A stretch of 64,000 bases of DNA, from contig NZ_VRLV01000016.1 in the NCBI RefSeq assembly GCF_009760925.1, positions 205,611-269,610 of the forward strand, read 5' to 3'. Below, in pieces: positions 26,194-36,118 of this stretch (positions are counted from its first letter, which is position 1; every line of letters begins with the position of its first letter). The notes beneath the pieces are model-generated. The model saw nothing but the letters and a program-made list of their open reading frames with translations. It did not search any database and was not told the origin of the DNA. Source of the stretch: Nonomuraea typhae. GTDB taxonomy: Bacteria; Actinomycetota; Actinomycetes; Streptosporangiales; Streptosporangiaceae. The position numbers and the translations under genes are program-made.

Positions 26194-26420
26194 TCCGCCG
26201 CCTGTTCTACCTGTCGCTCGGGGCGCTGACCGCCGTCTGGGTGATGCGCCGGCTGCAGGCCCTGCATCCCAACCATGTCGCTCGCCGTACCGCAAACCAT
26301 GCGACAAGGCTCCTTGAGCAGGTGAGAGACTTTACCTCGGACGCGCTCGGCGAGGCCGCCGAGCGCGAAACCGTGTTGCGGGCCCGCTTCGGGCTCAGCG
26401 ACCCTGACAACCACCACTGA
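26190..26420 (+). CDS. Small membrane protein upstream of alaS (DUF6167-like)
   Basis: A 76-residue protein with one N-terminal hydrophobic segment (RRLFYLSLGALTAVWVMRRL) and a helical hydrophilic tail (LLEQVRDFTSDALGEAAERE). ATGA overlap with the DUF948 gene indicates coupling. Its position between DUF948 and alaS matches a small conserved actinobacterial family annotated DUF6167; that name is recalled from gene order and size, not verified. Confidence 0.75.
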   Translation: MIRRLFYLSLGALTAVWVMRRLQALHPNHVARRTANHATRLLEQVRDFTSDALGEAAERETVLRARFGLSDPDNHH

Positions 26421-26439
26421 ACAGCAAAGGATGGCTGAT

Positions 26440-29112
26440 ATGGAGTCGGCAGAAATCGCTCGCCGCTTCCTGCGCTTCTTCGAGGAGCGTGGGCACAAAG
26501 TAGTGCCCTCGGCCAGCCTGATCGCCGAAGACCCCACGTTGCTGCTGGTACCTGCGGGCATGGTCCCGTTCAAGCCGTACTTCCTGGGGCAGCGCAAGCC
26601 TCCGGCGGCCCGGCTGGCCAGCGTGCAGAAATGTGTGCGCACGCCCGACATCGAAGAGGTCGGCAAGACCACGCGGCACGCGACCTTCTTCCAGATGCTC
26701 GGCAACTTCTCCTTCGGCGACTACTTCAAGGAGCAGGCGATCCCCTTCGCCTGGGAGCTGCTGACCGGCGCCGAGTCCGACGGGGGCTTCGGCTTCCCCG
26801 AGGAGAAGCTCTGGGTCACGGTCTTCCTCGACGACGACGAGGCGATCGACATCTGGCACAACAAGGTCGGCGTGCCGATGGAGCGCATCCAGCGCCGCGG
26901 CCTGGAGGACAACTACTGGCACATGGGCGTGCCCGGTCCCGGCGGCCCCTGCTCGGAGATCTACTACGACCGCGGCCGTGAGTACGGCAGGGACGGCGGC
27001 CCGGTCGCCGACGAGGACCGTTACCTCGAGGTCTGGAACAACGTCTTCATGCAGTACCAGCTCAGCGCGGTGCGCACGAAGACCGACTTCGACGTCGCGG
27101 GCGAGCTGCCGGCCAAGAACATCGACACCGGCATGGGCCTGGAGCGCATGGCCACGATCCTGCAGGGCGTCGACAACCTCTACGAGATCGACACCACCTA
27201 CAAGATCCTCGACAAGGCCGCCGATCTCACCAAGACCCGCTACGGCCGCGACGCGCGCGCCGACGTGAGCCTGCGCGTCATCGCCGACCACGTCCGCACC
27301 GGCACCATGCTGGTCGCCGACGGCGTCGCGCCGAGCAACGAGGGCCGCGGCTACGTCCTGCGCCGCATCCTGCGCCGCTCCATCCGCAACCTGCGCCTGC
27401 TGGGCTCCGGCGAAGAGCGCTACATGCACGAGCTCACCGCGGTCACCATCGACGCGATGGGCGAGACCTACCCCGAGCTCAAGGTGGACGCGCCGCAGAT
27501 CCACGCGGTCATCGACGCCGAGGAGGCATCCTTCCTCGGCACGCTGCGCACCGGCACCGCCATCTTCGACGTCGCGGTCGAGGAGACCAAGCGCAAGTCC
27601 GGCAGCACGCTCTCCGGCGACCAGGCATTCCAGCTCCACGACACCTACGGCTTCCCCATCGACCTCACCCTGGAGATGGCGGCCGAGCAGGGGCTCAAGG
27701 TCGACGAGGACGGCTTCCGCCGCCTGATGAAGGAGCAGCGGGAGCGCGCCAAGGCCGACGCCAAGGCCAAGAAGACCGGCAACGCCGACATCTCCATCTT
27801 CGGCACCCTGCTGGAGAAGGCGGGCAAGGTCGACTTCCTCGGCTACGACGCCACCGAGGCCGACTCCACCATCATCGGCATCCTGGTCGACGGCGGCACC
27901 GTCCCGGTCGCGGGCAAGGGCACCACGGTCGAGGTCGTGCTGGGCCGTACCCCCTTCTACGCCGAGGGCGGCGGCCAGCTCGCCGACCAGGGCGTCATCC
28001 GCACGGCGGGCGGCGAGGTCGAGATCCTCGACGTGCAGTCGCCGCTCGGCGGCCTCGTCGTGCACCGCGGCCGGGTCCGCGAGGGCGAGATCAGGGTCGG
28101 CGACGAGGCACAGGCCGAGATCGACGTCGAGCGCCGCCGCGCGATCTCCCGCAGCCACAGCGCCACCCACCTGGTGCACCGCGGCTTCAAGAACGCGCTC
28201 GGCGAGACCGCGGCGCAGGCCGGCTCCGAGAACTCCCCGGGCCGCTTCCGCTTCGACTTCACCGCCGCCGGCGCCGTGCCGGCCAGCGTGCTGCGCGACG
28301 TCGAGGACGAGGTCAACGCCGTCCTCATCAACGACCTCAAGGTCAACGCCTTCTACACCACGCAGGCCGAGGCGCGGGCGATGGGCGCGCTGGCGATGTT
28401 CGGCGAGAAGTACGGCGACGAGGTGCGCGTCGTCGAGATCGGCGACTACTCCCGCGAGCTGTGCGGCGGCACCCACGTCCACAGCTCCGGCCAGCTCGGC
28501 CTGGTCAAGGTGCTCGGCGAGCAGTCCGTCGGCGCGGGCGTGCGCCGCGTCGAGGCGCTGGTCGGCATCGACGCCTTCCGCTTCCTGGCCAAGGAGAGCC
28601 TGCTCGTGGCCCAGCTCACCGAGCAGCTCAAGGCCCGCCGCGAAGAGCTGCCCGAGCGCGTCGAGGGCATCGTCTCCCGGCTGCGCGCGGCCGAGAAGGA
28701 CCTGGAGAAGCTGCGCTCGGCGCAGGTGCTCCAGATCGCCGGCGAACTCGCCACGCAGGCCCGTGACCTGCAAGGAGTCTCCTTCGTGGCGCACCGCGCG
28801 CCTGATGGAACCGGCCCCGACGATCTGCGTAAGCTCGCGCTTGATGTGCGTGGCAGGTTCCCGGCCGACCGCCCGGCGATCGTCGTGATCGCCGGAGCTC
28901 CCTCCGAGCGGCCGGTCGTGGTTGCCGCAGTCAACGAGGCGGGACGCGAGCGTGGTCTCAAGGCCGGGCGACTGGTCGGCGTCGCCGCCAAGGCACTTGG
29001 GGGTGGCGGTGGCGGCAAGGACGACGTCGCGCAGGGCGGCGGCACCGACGTGGCGGCGATCGACGAGGCGCTGCAGGCCGTCGAGCGCTCCATCGGTGAG
29101 CAGCTCACCTGA
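26440..29112 (+). CDS. alaS: Alanyl-tRNA synthetase
   Basis: Class II synthetase, 890 residues from ATG 26440 (MESAEIARRFL). An ATG three codons earlier abuts the AAAGG site and is less suitable. The aminoacylation core contains RKPPAARLASVQKCVRTPD and GNFSFGDYFKEQAI. The editing domain has the metal-binding HSATHLVHRGF near residue 570 and CGGTHVHSSGQLG near residue 672. A C-terminal C-Ala domain (GGGGGGKDDVAQGGG) completes it. It charges tRNA-Ala and clears Ser/Gly mischarging. ruvX follows one base later. Confidence 0.97.
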   Translation: MESAEIARRFLRFFEERGHKVVPSASLIAEDPTLLLVPAGMVPFKPYFLGQRKPPAARLASVQKCVRTPDIEEVGKTTRHATFFQMLGNFSFGDYFKEQAIPFAWELLTGAESDGGFGFPEEKLWVTVFLDDDEAIDIWHNKVGVPMERIQRRGLEDNYWHMGVPGPGGPCSEIYYDRGREYGRDGGPVADEDRYLEVWNNVFMQYQLSAVRTKTDFDVAGELPAKNIDTGMGLERMATILQGVDNLYEIDTTYKILDKAADLTKTRYGRDARADVSLRVIADHVRTGTMLVADGVAPSNEGRGYVLRRILRRSIRNLRLLGSGEERYMHELTAVTIDAMGETYPELKVDAPQIHAVIDAEEASFLGTLRTGTAIFDVAVEETKRKSGSTLSGDQAFQLHDTYGFPIDLTLEMAAEQGLKVDEDGFRRLMKEQRERAKADAKAKKTGNADISIFGTLLEKAGKVDFLGYDATEADSTIIGILVDGGTVPVAGKGTTVEVVLGRTPFYAEGGGQLADQGVIRTAGGEVEILDVQSPLGGLVVHRGRVREGEIRVGDEAQAEIDVERRRAISRSHSATHLVHRGFKNALGETAAQAGSENSPGRFRFDFTAAGAVPASVLRDVEDEVNAVLINDLKVNAFYTTQAEARAMGALAMFGEKYGDEVRVVEIGDYSRELCGGTHVHSSGQLGLVKVLGEQSVGAGVRRVEALVGIDAFRFLAKESLLVAQLTEQLKARREELPERVEGIVSRLRAAEKDLEKLRSAQVLQIAGELATQARDLQGVSFVAHRAPDGTGPDDLRKLALDVRGRFPADRPAIVVIAGAPSERPVVVAAVNEAGRERGLKAGRLVGVAAKALGGGGGGKDDVAQGGGTDVAAIDEALQAVERSIGEQLT

Positions 29113-29113
29113 G

Positions 29114-29592
29114 ATGAGGTTCGGCACCAGACTCGGCGTCGACGTCGGGTCCGTACGCATCGGCGTGGCCCGCAGCGACCCATCCGGTCTGCTGGCCACG
29201 CCGGTTGAAACCGTCAAACGCGGCAAGGGCGATCTCACCAGGATCGCGGCGATCGCCGCCGAGCACGAGGCGATCGAGGTGATCGTGGGGCTGCCCACGT
29301 CGCTGTCTGGCCGCGAGGGGCAGGCCGCCGAACTGGCCCGGGCCTTCGCGCGGGAGCTCGCCGTACGGCTGGCGCCCACGCCGGTCCGGCTCTTCGACGA
29401 GCGGCTGACCACGGTCGCCGCCCAGCAGGGGCTGCGGGCCAGCGGCGTCAAGGCCAAGAAGCAGCGCGGGGTCGTCGACCAGGCGGCCGCCGTCGTGCTG
29501 TTGCAGGACGCGCTCGACCGTGAGCGCGCCACCGGCGAACCGCCGGGCAGACCCGTCGATCCGCCGCAAGCGGCGGACGACGGGCCTGCCCG

Positions 29593-29596
<4 letters not shown>
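29114..29596 (+). CDS. ruvX: YqgF/RuvX-type pre-16S rRNA nuclease
   Basis: A 160-residue RNase H-fold protein beginning MRFGTRLGVDVGSVRIGVA, the family signature with the first catalytic Asp. VIVGLPTSLSGREG, LFDERLTTVAA (catalytic Glu) and the VDQAAAVVLLQDAL segment (third Asp) complete the active site. The family matures the 5' end of 16S rRNA; it was formerly annotated as a putative Holliday junction resolvase. ATG 29114 is just after the alaS stop, and the stop overlaps the mltG start by four bases. Confidence 0.93.
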
Positions 29597-31269
<1,673 letters not shown>

Positions 31270-31293
31270 TGCTCGTCGGGACACCCCCCACCC

Positions 31294-31312
31294 CGCAGGG
31301 GCTGCCCCTGCG
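31294..31312 (+). terminator. Short hairpin after mltG copy 1
   Basis: CGCAGGGG and CCCCTGCG pair perfectly around a 3-base loop, 25 bases after the stop. There is no uridine run. It lies in the 211-base gap between the two mltG genes, in which nothing else was recognised; a promoter for copy 2 is likely there. Confidence 0.45.
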
Positions 31313-31480
31313 CCGCCCAGCAGAAGGGGCACGCGCACTGCCGGCGTCCCCTAGCATGGTCACCCAGAGTAATCGCCGCTGGTCATCTGCGTATGGCCGG
31401 TGGTCTCCCCTGTTTCGCTCGGTAACCTCCGCCGGTCTTGACGTCAGGCCGGTCATACCGGGAGATTGGCCAGCGCAGCT

Positions 31481-32635
31481 ATGAACGAACTCGACGACAT
31501 GGACTTCCTTCTCGGCTCGGACGACGACAACGGCCGTTCGCGCCGCCAGAGGGGCAACGGCCGTCGCGGTCGCCGCCGTCGCCGCCGCCGTAACCGCGGC
31601 GGATTCCTGGCGCCGCTGCTCGCGATCATCGTCCTGCTCGGCATCGTGGGCGGTGGTGGCTACTACGGCTATCTCTGGCTCAGTGACCGCCTCGTGCCCG
31701 AGGACTTCCCGGGCCCCGGCAGCGGCGAAGTCGCCCTGGAGATCAAATCCGGGCAGACTGCCACGGACGTCGCCGAGGAGCTGGTGCGCCTGGGCATCAT
31801 CAAGGACTCGCGCGCCTTCGTCAACGCCATCACCAACTCCGGCAAGAGCGCCTCGCTGGTCCCCGGCCACTACACGCTGCGCAAGCAGATGCGCGCCGCC
31901 GACGCCGTCACCGAACTCGACTCGGGCAACCGGCAGTTCAACCAGGTGACGCTGAAGGAGGGCCTGCGCCTGTCCGACACGATCGCGACGCTGGCCAAGG
32001 AGACCAAGATCCCGGTCAAGGACCTGACCGCCGCGGCCAAGAAGACCAAGGACCTCGGCCTGCCCGCCTACGCCAAGGGCAACCTCGAGGGCTACGCCTT
32101 CCCGGCGACGTACCAGTTCCCGCCCAAGGCGACGGCCGGTGACGTCTTCACCAAGATGGTCGACCGCTTCAAGGAGACCGCCGACCGCACCGGCCTGGAA
32201 TCGGGAGCCAAGGCGCTCGGCCGTACCCCGGGCGAGATCGTGATCATCGCCAGCATCATCCAGGCCGAGGCCGGACGCCAGGAGGACATGGGCAAGATCT
32301 CCCGTGTCATCTACAACCGCCTGAACCGCAATCCGGAGATGAAGCTGCAGATGGACAGCACGGTCATGTACGCGCTGGGCAAGTACGGCACCGCCGCCAC
32401 CTTCGAGGAGGCGAAGACGCCGTCGCCGTACAACACCTACAAGCACCTCGGCCTGCCGCCCGGCGCCATCTCCAGCCCGGGCGACCACGCGATCGAGGCG
32501 GCGCTCAACCCGACCGAGGGCACGTGGCTGTTCTTCGTCGCCACCGACCCGAACAACAGCCGGGTCACCAAGTTCGCCACCACGGAGGCCGAACGCCAGA
32601 AGCTCCTTCAGGAGTACAAGGCCAACGGCGGCTGA
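31481..32635 (+). CDS. mltG: Endolytic murein transglycosylase MltG, copy 2
   Basis: A 384-residue protein of normal length. Start ATG 31481 (MNELDDMDFLL). A short acidic then strongly basic cytoplasmic segment (RRGRRRRRRRNRGG) precedes one membrane helix (residues about 43-65). The catalytic part has GYAFPATYQFPPKA, ASIIQAEAGRQEDMGKIS with the catalytic Glu, KLQMDSTVMYALG and SPYNTYKHLGLPPGAISSPG. It resembles the standard actinobacterial MltG more closely than copy 1 does. Both copies retain the catalytic Glu, so both may be active. No clear ribosome-binding site is well spaced before the ATG. Confidence 0.93.
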   Translation: MNELDDMDFLLGSDDDNGRSRRQRGNGRRGRRRRRRRNRGGFLAPLLAIIVLLGIVGGGGYYGYLWLSDRLVPEDFPGPGSGEVALEIKSGQTATDVAEELVRLGIIKDSRAFVNAITNSGKSASLVPGHYTLRKQMRAADAVTELDSGNRQFNQVTLKEGLRLSDTIATLAKETKIPVKDLTAAAKKTKDLGLPAYAKGNLEGYAFPATYQFPPKATAGDVFTKMVDRFKETADRTGLESGAKALGRTPGEIVIIASIIQAEAGRQEDMGKISRVIYNRLNRNPEMKLQMDSTVMYALGKYGTAATFEEAKTPSPYNTYKHLGLPPGAISSPGDHAIEAALNPTEGTWLFFVATDPNNSRVTKFATTEAERQKLLQEYKANGG

Positions 32636-32677
32636 CCCGGGCGGCGGTAGGGTCCTGTGGCGGACAAGGAGGGTTTC

Positions 32678-33532
32678 ATGCGTGCCGCGGTTCTCGGGTC
32701 GCCGATCGCCCATTCGCTCTCGCCGTACCTGCACAGGGCGGCCTACCAGGCGATGGGCCTGACCGGATGGACGTACGAGGCGTTCGAGTGCGACGAGGCC
32801 GCGCTGCCCGGGCTGCTGGAGGGGACGATCCGCCCGGTGCGCGGGCCGGACGGCGCCGGCGACCGGGCGTGGGCCGGCCTGTCGCTGACGATGCCGCTCA
32901 AGCGGGCCGTCCTGCCCTTGCTGGACAGCGTCTCCGACCTGGCGGTCGAGGTGGGCGGGGCCAACACGGTCGTCTTCCGCGACGGCGCCGCGCACGGGGA
33001 GAACACCGACGTCCACGGCATCGAGCGGGCCCTGGCCGAGGCGGGCGTCCCCACGCCGGGCTCGGCCCTGGTGCTGGGCGGCGGCGCGACGGCGGCCTCG
33101 GCCCTGGCGGCGCTGCGGAACCTGGGCCTGGACCACGTGACGCTGGCCGTACGCGAGCCGGGCCGGGCGGCGGAGACGGCCGCGGTGGCCGGACGCCTCG
33201 GGGTGGGGCTGCGGGTGGAGACGCTGGACAAGCTGGAGCCGCTGCTCGGGGTGGACCTGGTGGTCTCGACCCTGCCCGGGTCGGCCGCCGACGTCCATGC
33301 CGCGACGCTGGCCGGGGTTCCGGCGCTGTTCGACGTGGTCTACGCGCCGTGGCCCACGGCGGCGGCCCGGAGCGTGCGGGCGGCGGGCGGGCGCGTGGTG
33401 GGCGGGTTCGCGATGTTGCTGCATCAGGCGGTGCGCCAGGTGGAGCTGATGACCGGCCACGCGGACGTCCCCGTGGAGGCCATGCGCGCCGCCGGCGAGG
33501 TGGAGATCCTGCGGCGGATCGGTCACCGATAG
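32678..33532 (+). CDS. aroE: Shikimate dehydrogenase
   Basis: A 284-residue NADP-dependent enzyme reducing 3-dehydroshikimate in aromatic amino-acid synthesis. The ATG at 32678 is five bases after AAGGAGG and gives MRAAVLGSPIAHSLSPYLH, the substrate-binding Ser pair. LSLTMPLKRAV holds the catalytic Lys, GGANTVVF and GENTDVHGI the conserved Asn and Asp, and VLGGGATAAS is the dinucleotide loop. The usual partners aroC, aroK and aroB are not in the window; infC follows instead. Confidence 0.95.
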   Translation: MRAAVLGSPIAHSLSPYLHRAAYQAMGLTGWTYEAFECDEAALPGLLEGTIRPVRGPDGAGDRAWAGLSLTMPLKRAVLPLLDSVSDLAVEVGGANTVVFRDGAAHGENTDVHGIERALAEAGVPTPGSALVLGGGATAASALAALRNLGLDHVTLAVREPGRAAETAAVAGRLGVGLRVETLDKLEPLLGVDLVVSTLPGSAADVHAATLAGVPALFDVVYAPWPTAAARSVRAAGGRVVGGFAMLLHQAVRQVELMTGHADVPVEAMRAAGEVEILRRIGHR

Positions 33533-33600
33533 CGACACGCGCATCACGGATCGGCCCGGGATGATTCGAGGAACCCGCAGTGTTGTGGTAACGTAACTCC

Positions 33601-33833
33601 CTGATCGGTCCGGCATGCCTTGCTGGACGCGCAAGCGGAGGTCTCCCTCCCACCCGAGTTGCCGAGAGGCGGCCGGGTCCAGGATCACGCCGGACTACTC
33701 CGGGGAGCTTACGGCCACGAAGCCGACGAGCTCAGTGGCCCCGCATGCGCGACGTGCGGGGCTTTTCGCATGTCAGCCATGCGGAGCTCCCCGGCACGAC
33801 GAGCACGTAGGGATCGCGAACCTAGGAGGCCCC
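33601..33833 (+). promoter_or_regulatory. Structured infC leader with alternative pairings
   Basis: The 301-base gap between aroE and infC contains no gene but several paired elements. A terminator-like hairpin lies at 33738-33766. A small hairpin follows directly (CGCATG 33767-33772 with CATGCG 33778-33783). A perfect 10-base long-range complementarity joins CCGGGGAGCT 33700-33709 to AGCTCCCCGG 33785-33794, enclosing the terminator. Together they look like an attenuator or autoregulatory leader of the infC-rpmI-rplT operon. AACGTAAC near 33590 may be part of the promoter. Leader control of this operon by L20 or IF3 is established in other bacteria; here it is inferred. Confidence 0.55.
33738..33766 (+). 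terminator. Terminator-like hairpin inside the infC leader
   Basis: GCCCCGCA (33738-33745) pairs perfectly with TGCGGGGC (33755-33762) and is followed by TTTT, unusual in this GC-rich genome. It lies about 70 bases upstream of the infC start and within the transcribed leader, so it would act as an attenuator. Confidence 0.65.
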
Positions 33834-34439
33834 ATCAGCACTGAGCCCCGCATCAACGAGCGTATCCGAGTTCCCGAGGTTCGCCTCGTGGGCCCGAACG
33901 GCGAGCAGGTAGGCATCGTCTCCATCCACGACGCCCTGAAGCTCGCCCAGGAGGCCGACCTCGACCTCGTCGAGGTCGCGGCCACGGCTCGACCGCCCGT
34001 GTGCAAGCTCATGGACTACGGCAAATTCAAGTACGAGTCCGCGATGAAGGCGCGCGAGGCGCGCAAGAATCAGGCGCACACGATCATCAAGGAGATCAAG
34101 CTCCGGCCGAAGATCGACCCGCACGACTACGAGACCAAGAAGGGTCACGTGGTGCGGTTCCTCAAGGCGGGAGACAAGGTCAAAGTCACGATCATGTTCC
34201 GCGGACGCGAGCAGTCGCGGCCCGAGCTGGGCTTCCGGCTCCTGCAGAAGCTGGCCGAGGACGTGACGGAGCTCGGCTTCGTCGAGTCCCAGCCCAAGCA
34301 GGACGGCCGAAACATGATCATGGTGATCGGTCCGCACAAGAAGAAGGCCGAGGCCAAGGCCGAGAAGGCGGCGGCCAAGGCACAGCGTGGCAGCGAGGAG
34401 CCTTCCGAGCAGGAGGAGCCTTCCGCACAGGAAGCGTGA
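33834..34439 (+). CDS. infC: Translation initiation factor IF-3 with ATC start codon
   Basis: IF3 keeps ribosomal subunits apart and checks the start codon. The protein part conserved in the family begins ISTEPRINERIRVPEVRLVG. The only start placed after the strong AGGAGG (33824-33829) is the ATC at 33834. The longer frame from ATG 33615 runs through the structured leader and has no family similarity. Rare AUU/AUC starts are a known hallmark of infC, used for autoregulation. N-domain and C-domain (KLRPKIDPHDYETKKGHV, GREQSRPELGF, PKQDGRNMIMV) are complete, followed by a Lys/Ala/Glu tail; 201 residues. Confidence 0.93.
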   Translation: MSTEPRINERIRVPEVRLVGPNGEQVGIVSIHDALKLAQEADLDLVEVAATARPPVCKLMDYGKFKYESAMKAREARKNQAHTIIKEIKLRPKIDPHDYETKKGHVVRFLKAGDKVKVTIMFRGREQSRPELGFRLLQKLAEDVTELGFVESQPKQDGRNMIMVIGPHKKKAEAKAEKAAAKAQRGSEEPSEQEEPSAQEA

Positions 34440-34563
34440 CCCGCGGTTCGGGTTAGCCTTACTCGACACCCCGAACAGCCACCGCCAGACGAAGACGCCG
34501 CGACCGGGTCGGTCCGCACCGACCCGGCTACCGGCACGGACGAATTGAGGGAGAGACGGCGAG

Positions 34564-34758
34564 ATGCCGAAGATGAAGACGCACAGCGGTGCGAAGAAGC
34601 GGTTCCGGCTCACCGGCACCGGCAAGGTCAAGCGCCGTCGTGCTGCCCGCGCGCACTACAACGAGTGGAAGTCGTCCACGCTGACGCGCCGTCTCAAGAA
34701 CGAGGTCGTCGTCTCCGACAACGACGTGAAGAAGATCAAGAAGCTGCTCGCTAAGTAG
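34564..34758 (+). CDS. rpmI: 50S ribosomal protein bL35
   Basis: A 64-residue basic protein starting MPKMKTHSGAKKRFRLTGTG, the bL35 signature, and continuing with the RRAARAHYNEW segment. It is preceded by GGGAGAGACGG. It lies between infC and rplT in the standard infC-rpmI-rplT operon, 124 bases after infC. Confidence 0.97.
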   Translation: MPKMKTHSGAKKRFRLTGTGKVKRRRAARAHYNEWKSSTLTRRLKNEVVVSDNDVKKIKKLLAK

Positions 34759-34782
34759 CGCAAACCCCCGGGGAGATACAAC

Positions 34783-35166
34783 ATGGCACGCGTGAAGCGG
34801 GCGCTCAACGCCAAGAAGAAGCGCAAGGTCGTCCTCGAGCGGGCTGCCGGCTACCGTGGTCAGCGGTCGCGGCTCTACCGCAAGGCCAAGGAGCAGATGC
34901 TCCACTCGATGACGTACGCCTACCGGGACCGCAAGGACCGTAAGGGTGCGTTCCGCCGTCTGTGGATCCAGCGGATCAACGCCGCCGCCCGTCAGAACGG
35001 CATCACCTACAACCGCCTGATCCAGGGGCTGCGGCTGGCCAGCATCGAGGTCGACCGCAAGATCCTCGCCGACCTCGCGGTGAACGACAGCCAGACCTTC
35101 GCCACGCTCGTCGAGGCCGCCAAGAAGGCGCTGCCGGCGAACGTGAACGCCCCGGCCGCGGGCTGA
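34783..35166 (+). CDS. rplT: 50S ribosomal protein bL20
   Basis: A 127-residue protein beginning MARVKRALNAKKKRKVVLER, with GYRGQRSRLYRKAKEQ and RRLWIQRINAAARQNGITY, all conserved in bL20, which binds 23S rRNA early in 50S assembly. It is preceded by GGGGAG. A strong intrinsic terminator follows. Confidence 0.97.
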   Translation: MARVKRALNAKKKRKVVLERAAGYRGQRSRLYRKAKEQMLHSMTYAYRDRKDRKGAFRRLWIQRINAAARQNGITYNRLIQGLRLASIEVDRKILADLAVNDSQTFATLVEAAKKALPANVNAPAAG

Positions 35167-35180
35167 GGTCTCGATTGAAG

Positions 35181-35206
35181 GGGCCCACCTCAGGTGGGCC
35201 CTTTTT
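35181..35206 (+). terminator. Intrinsic terminator of the infC-rpmI-rplT operon
   Basis: GGGCCCACC (35181-35189) pairs perfectly with GGTGGGCCC (35193-35201) around a 3-base loop, followed by TTTTT. The T-run plus GCATGG is partly duplicated at 35237-35248. Confidence 0.9.
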
Positions 35207-35274
35207 GCATGGCCTTTCGCGCGCCTTTCGCGCGGGCTTTTTGCATGGGTACGGCAGAGCACAGGGGGACCGGC

Positions 35275-36069
35275 ATGGAGCTGACCAACGTCAAGTCGCC
35301 ACGGGTCAAGGCGGCCAGGCGGCTGGCCAAGCGCTCCTTCCGTGAGCAGGACCGCAAGTTCCTGGCGGAGGGCCCGCAGGCGGTGCGCGAGGCGCTCAGG
35401 CTCGACGGCGTGGCGCTGGAGCTGTTCGCCACCGCCGAGGCCGGGCAACGCCACCCCGAGCTCGTCGCCGAGGCGCTCGAGCGGGGCCTGCCGGTGCACC
35501 GGGCCAGCGGCGAGGTGATGGCCGAGCTGTCGCAGACGGTCACCCCGCAGGGCCTGCTGGCCGTCTGCCGGTTCGTGCACGTCCCGCTGGAGGAGGCGCT
35601 GGAGGGGGACGCGCGCCTGGTGGCGGTGCTGGCGCACGTGCGCGATCCGGGCAACGCCGGGACCGTGATGCGGGCGGCCGACGCCGCGGGGGCCGGTTCC
35701 GTGGTGTTCACCGACGCTTCGGTGGACCCCTACAACGGCAAGTGCGTGCGGGCCAGCGCGGGCAGCCTGTTCCACCTGCCGGTGGTGATCGGCAGCCCGG
35801 TGGCGGCAGCCGTACGCGAGCTGAAGGGGCGGGGGCTGCGGGTGCTGGCGGCCGACGGGGCCGGGGAGCGCACGCTGGACGACGTGGACCTGTCCGGGCC
35901 GACCGCGTGGATCTTCGGCAACGAGGCGTGGGGATTGCCGGAAGAGGTGCGGGCGCTGGCCGACGAGGTCGTCCGGGTGCCCATTTACGGGCAGGCGGAG
36001 AGCCTGAACCTGGCCACCGCGGCAGCAGTGTGTCTCTACGCGTCCGCACGCGCTCAGCGGGTGCCCTAG
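35275..36069 (+). CDS. SpoU/TrmH-family RNA 2'-O-methyltransferase
   Basis: A 264-residue SPOUT methyltransferase. The ATG at 35275 follows AGGGGG, and the protein starts MELTNVKSPRVKAARRL. The N-terminal substrate-binding domain (residues 1-100) resembles RlmB-like L30e folds. The catalytic trefoil-knot region has LAHVRDPGNAGTVMRAADAAG (motif 1 Asn and Arg), IFGNEAWGL (motif 2) and VPIYGQAESLNLATAAAV (motif 3). It uses SAM to methylate a ribose in rRNA or tRNA; the exact target is not assignable. In actinobacteria this gene is usually next to rplT and pheST, as here. Confidence 0.92.
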   Translation: MELTNVKSPRVKAARRLAKRSFREQDRKFLAEGPQAVREALRLDGVALELFATAEAGQRHPELVAEALERGLPVHRASGEVMAELSQTVTPQGLLAVCRFVHVPLEEALEGDARLVAVLAHVRDPGNAGTVMRAADAAGAGSVVFTDASVDPYNGKCVRASAGSLFHLPVVIGSPVAAAVRELKGRGLRVLAADGAGERTLDDVDLSGPTAWIFGNEAWGLPEEVRALADEVVRVPIYGQAESLNLATAAAVCLYASARAQRVP

Positions 36070-36118
36070 GGGCGCGGAAACCCGCTATTGTCGGCCTTGT
36101 AGTCGAGGAGGCGGGGTC

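Noticed and set aside
33615..33833. Upstream extension of infC from ATG 33615
   Set aside because: The extension runs through the terminator and paired leader and shows no IF3 similarity; the conserved start is ATC 33834.
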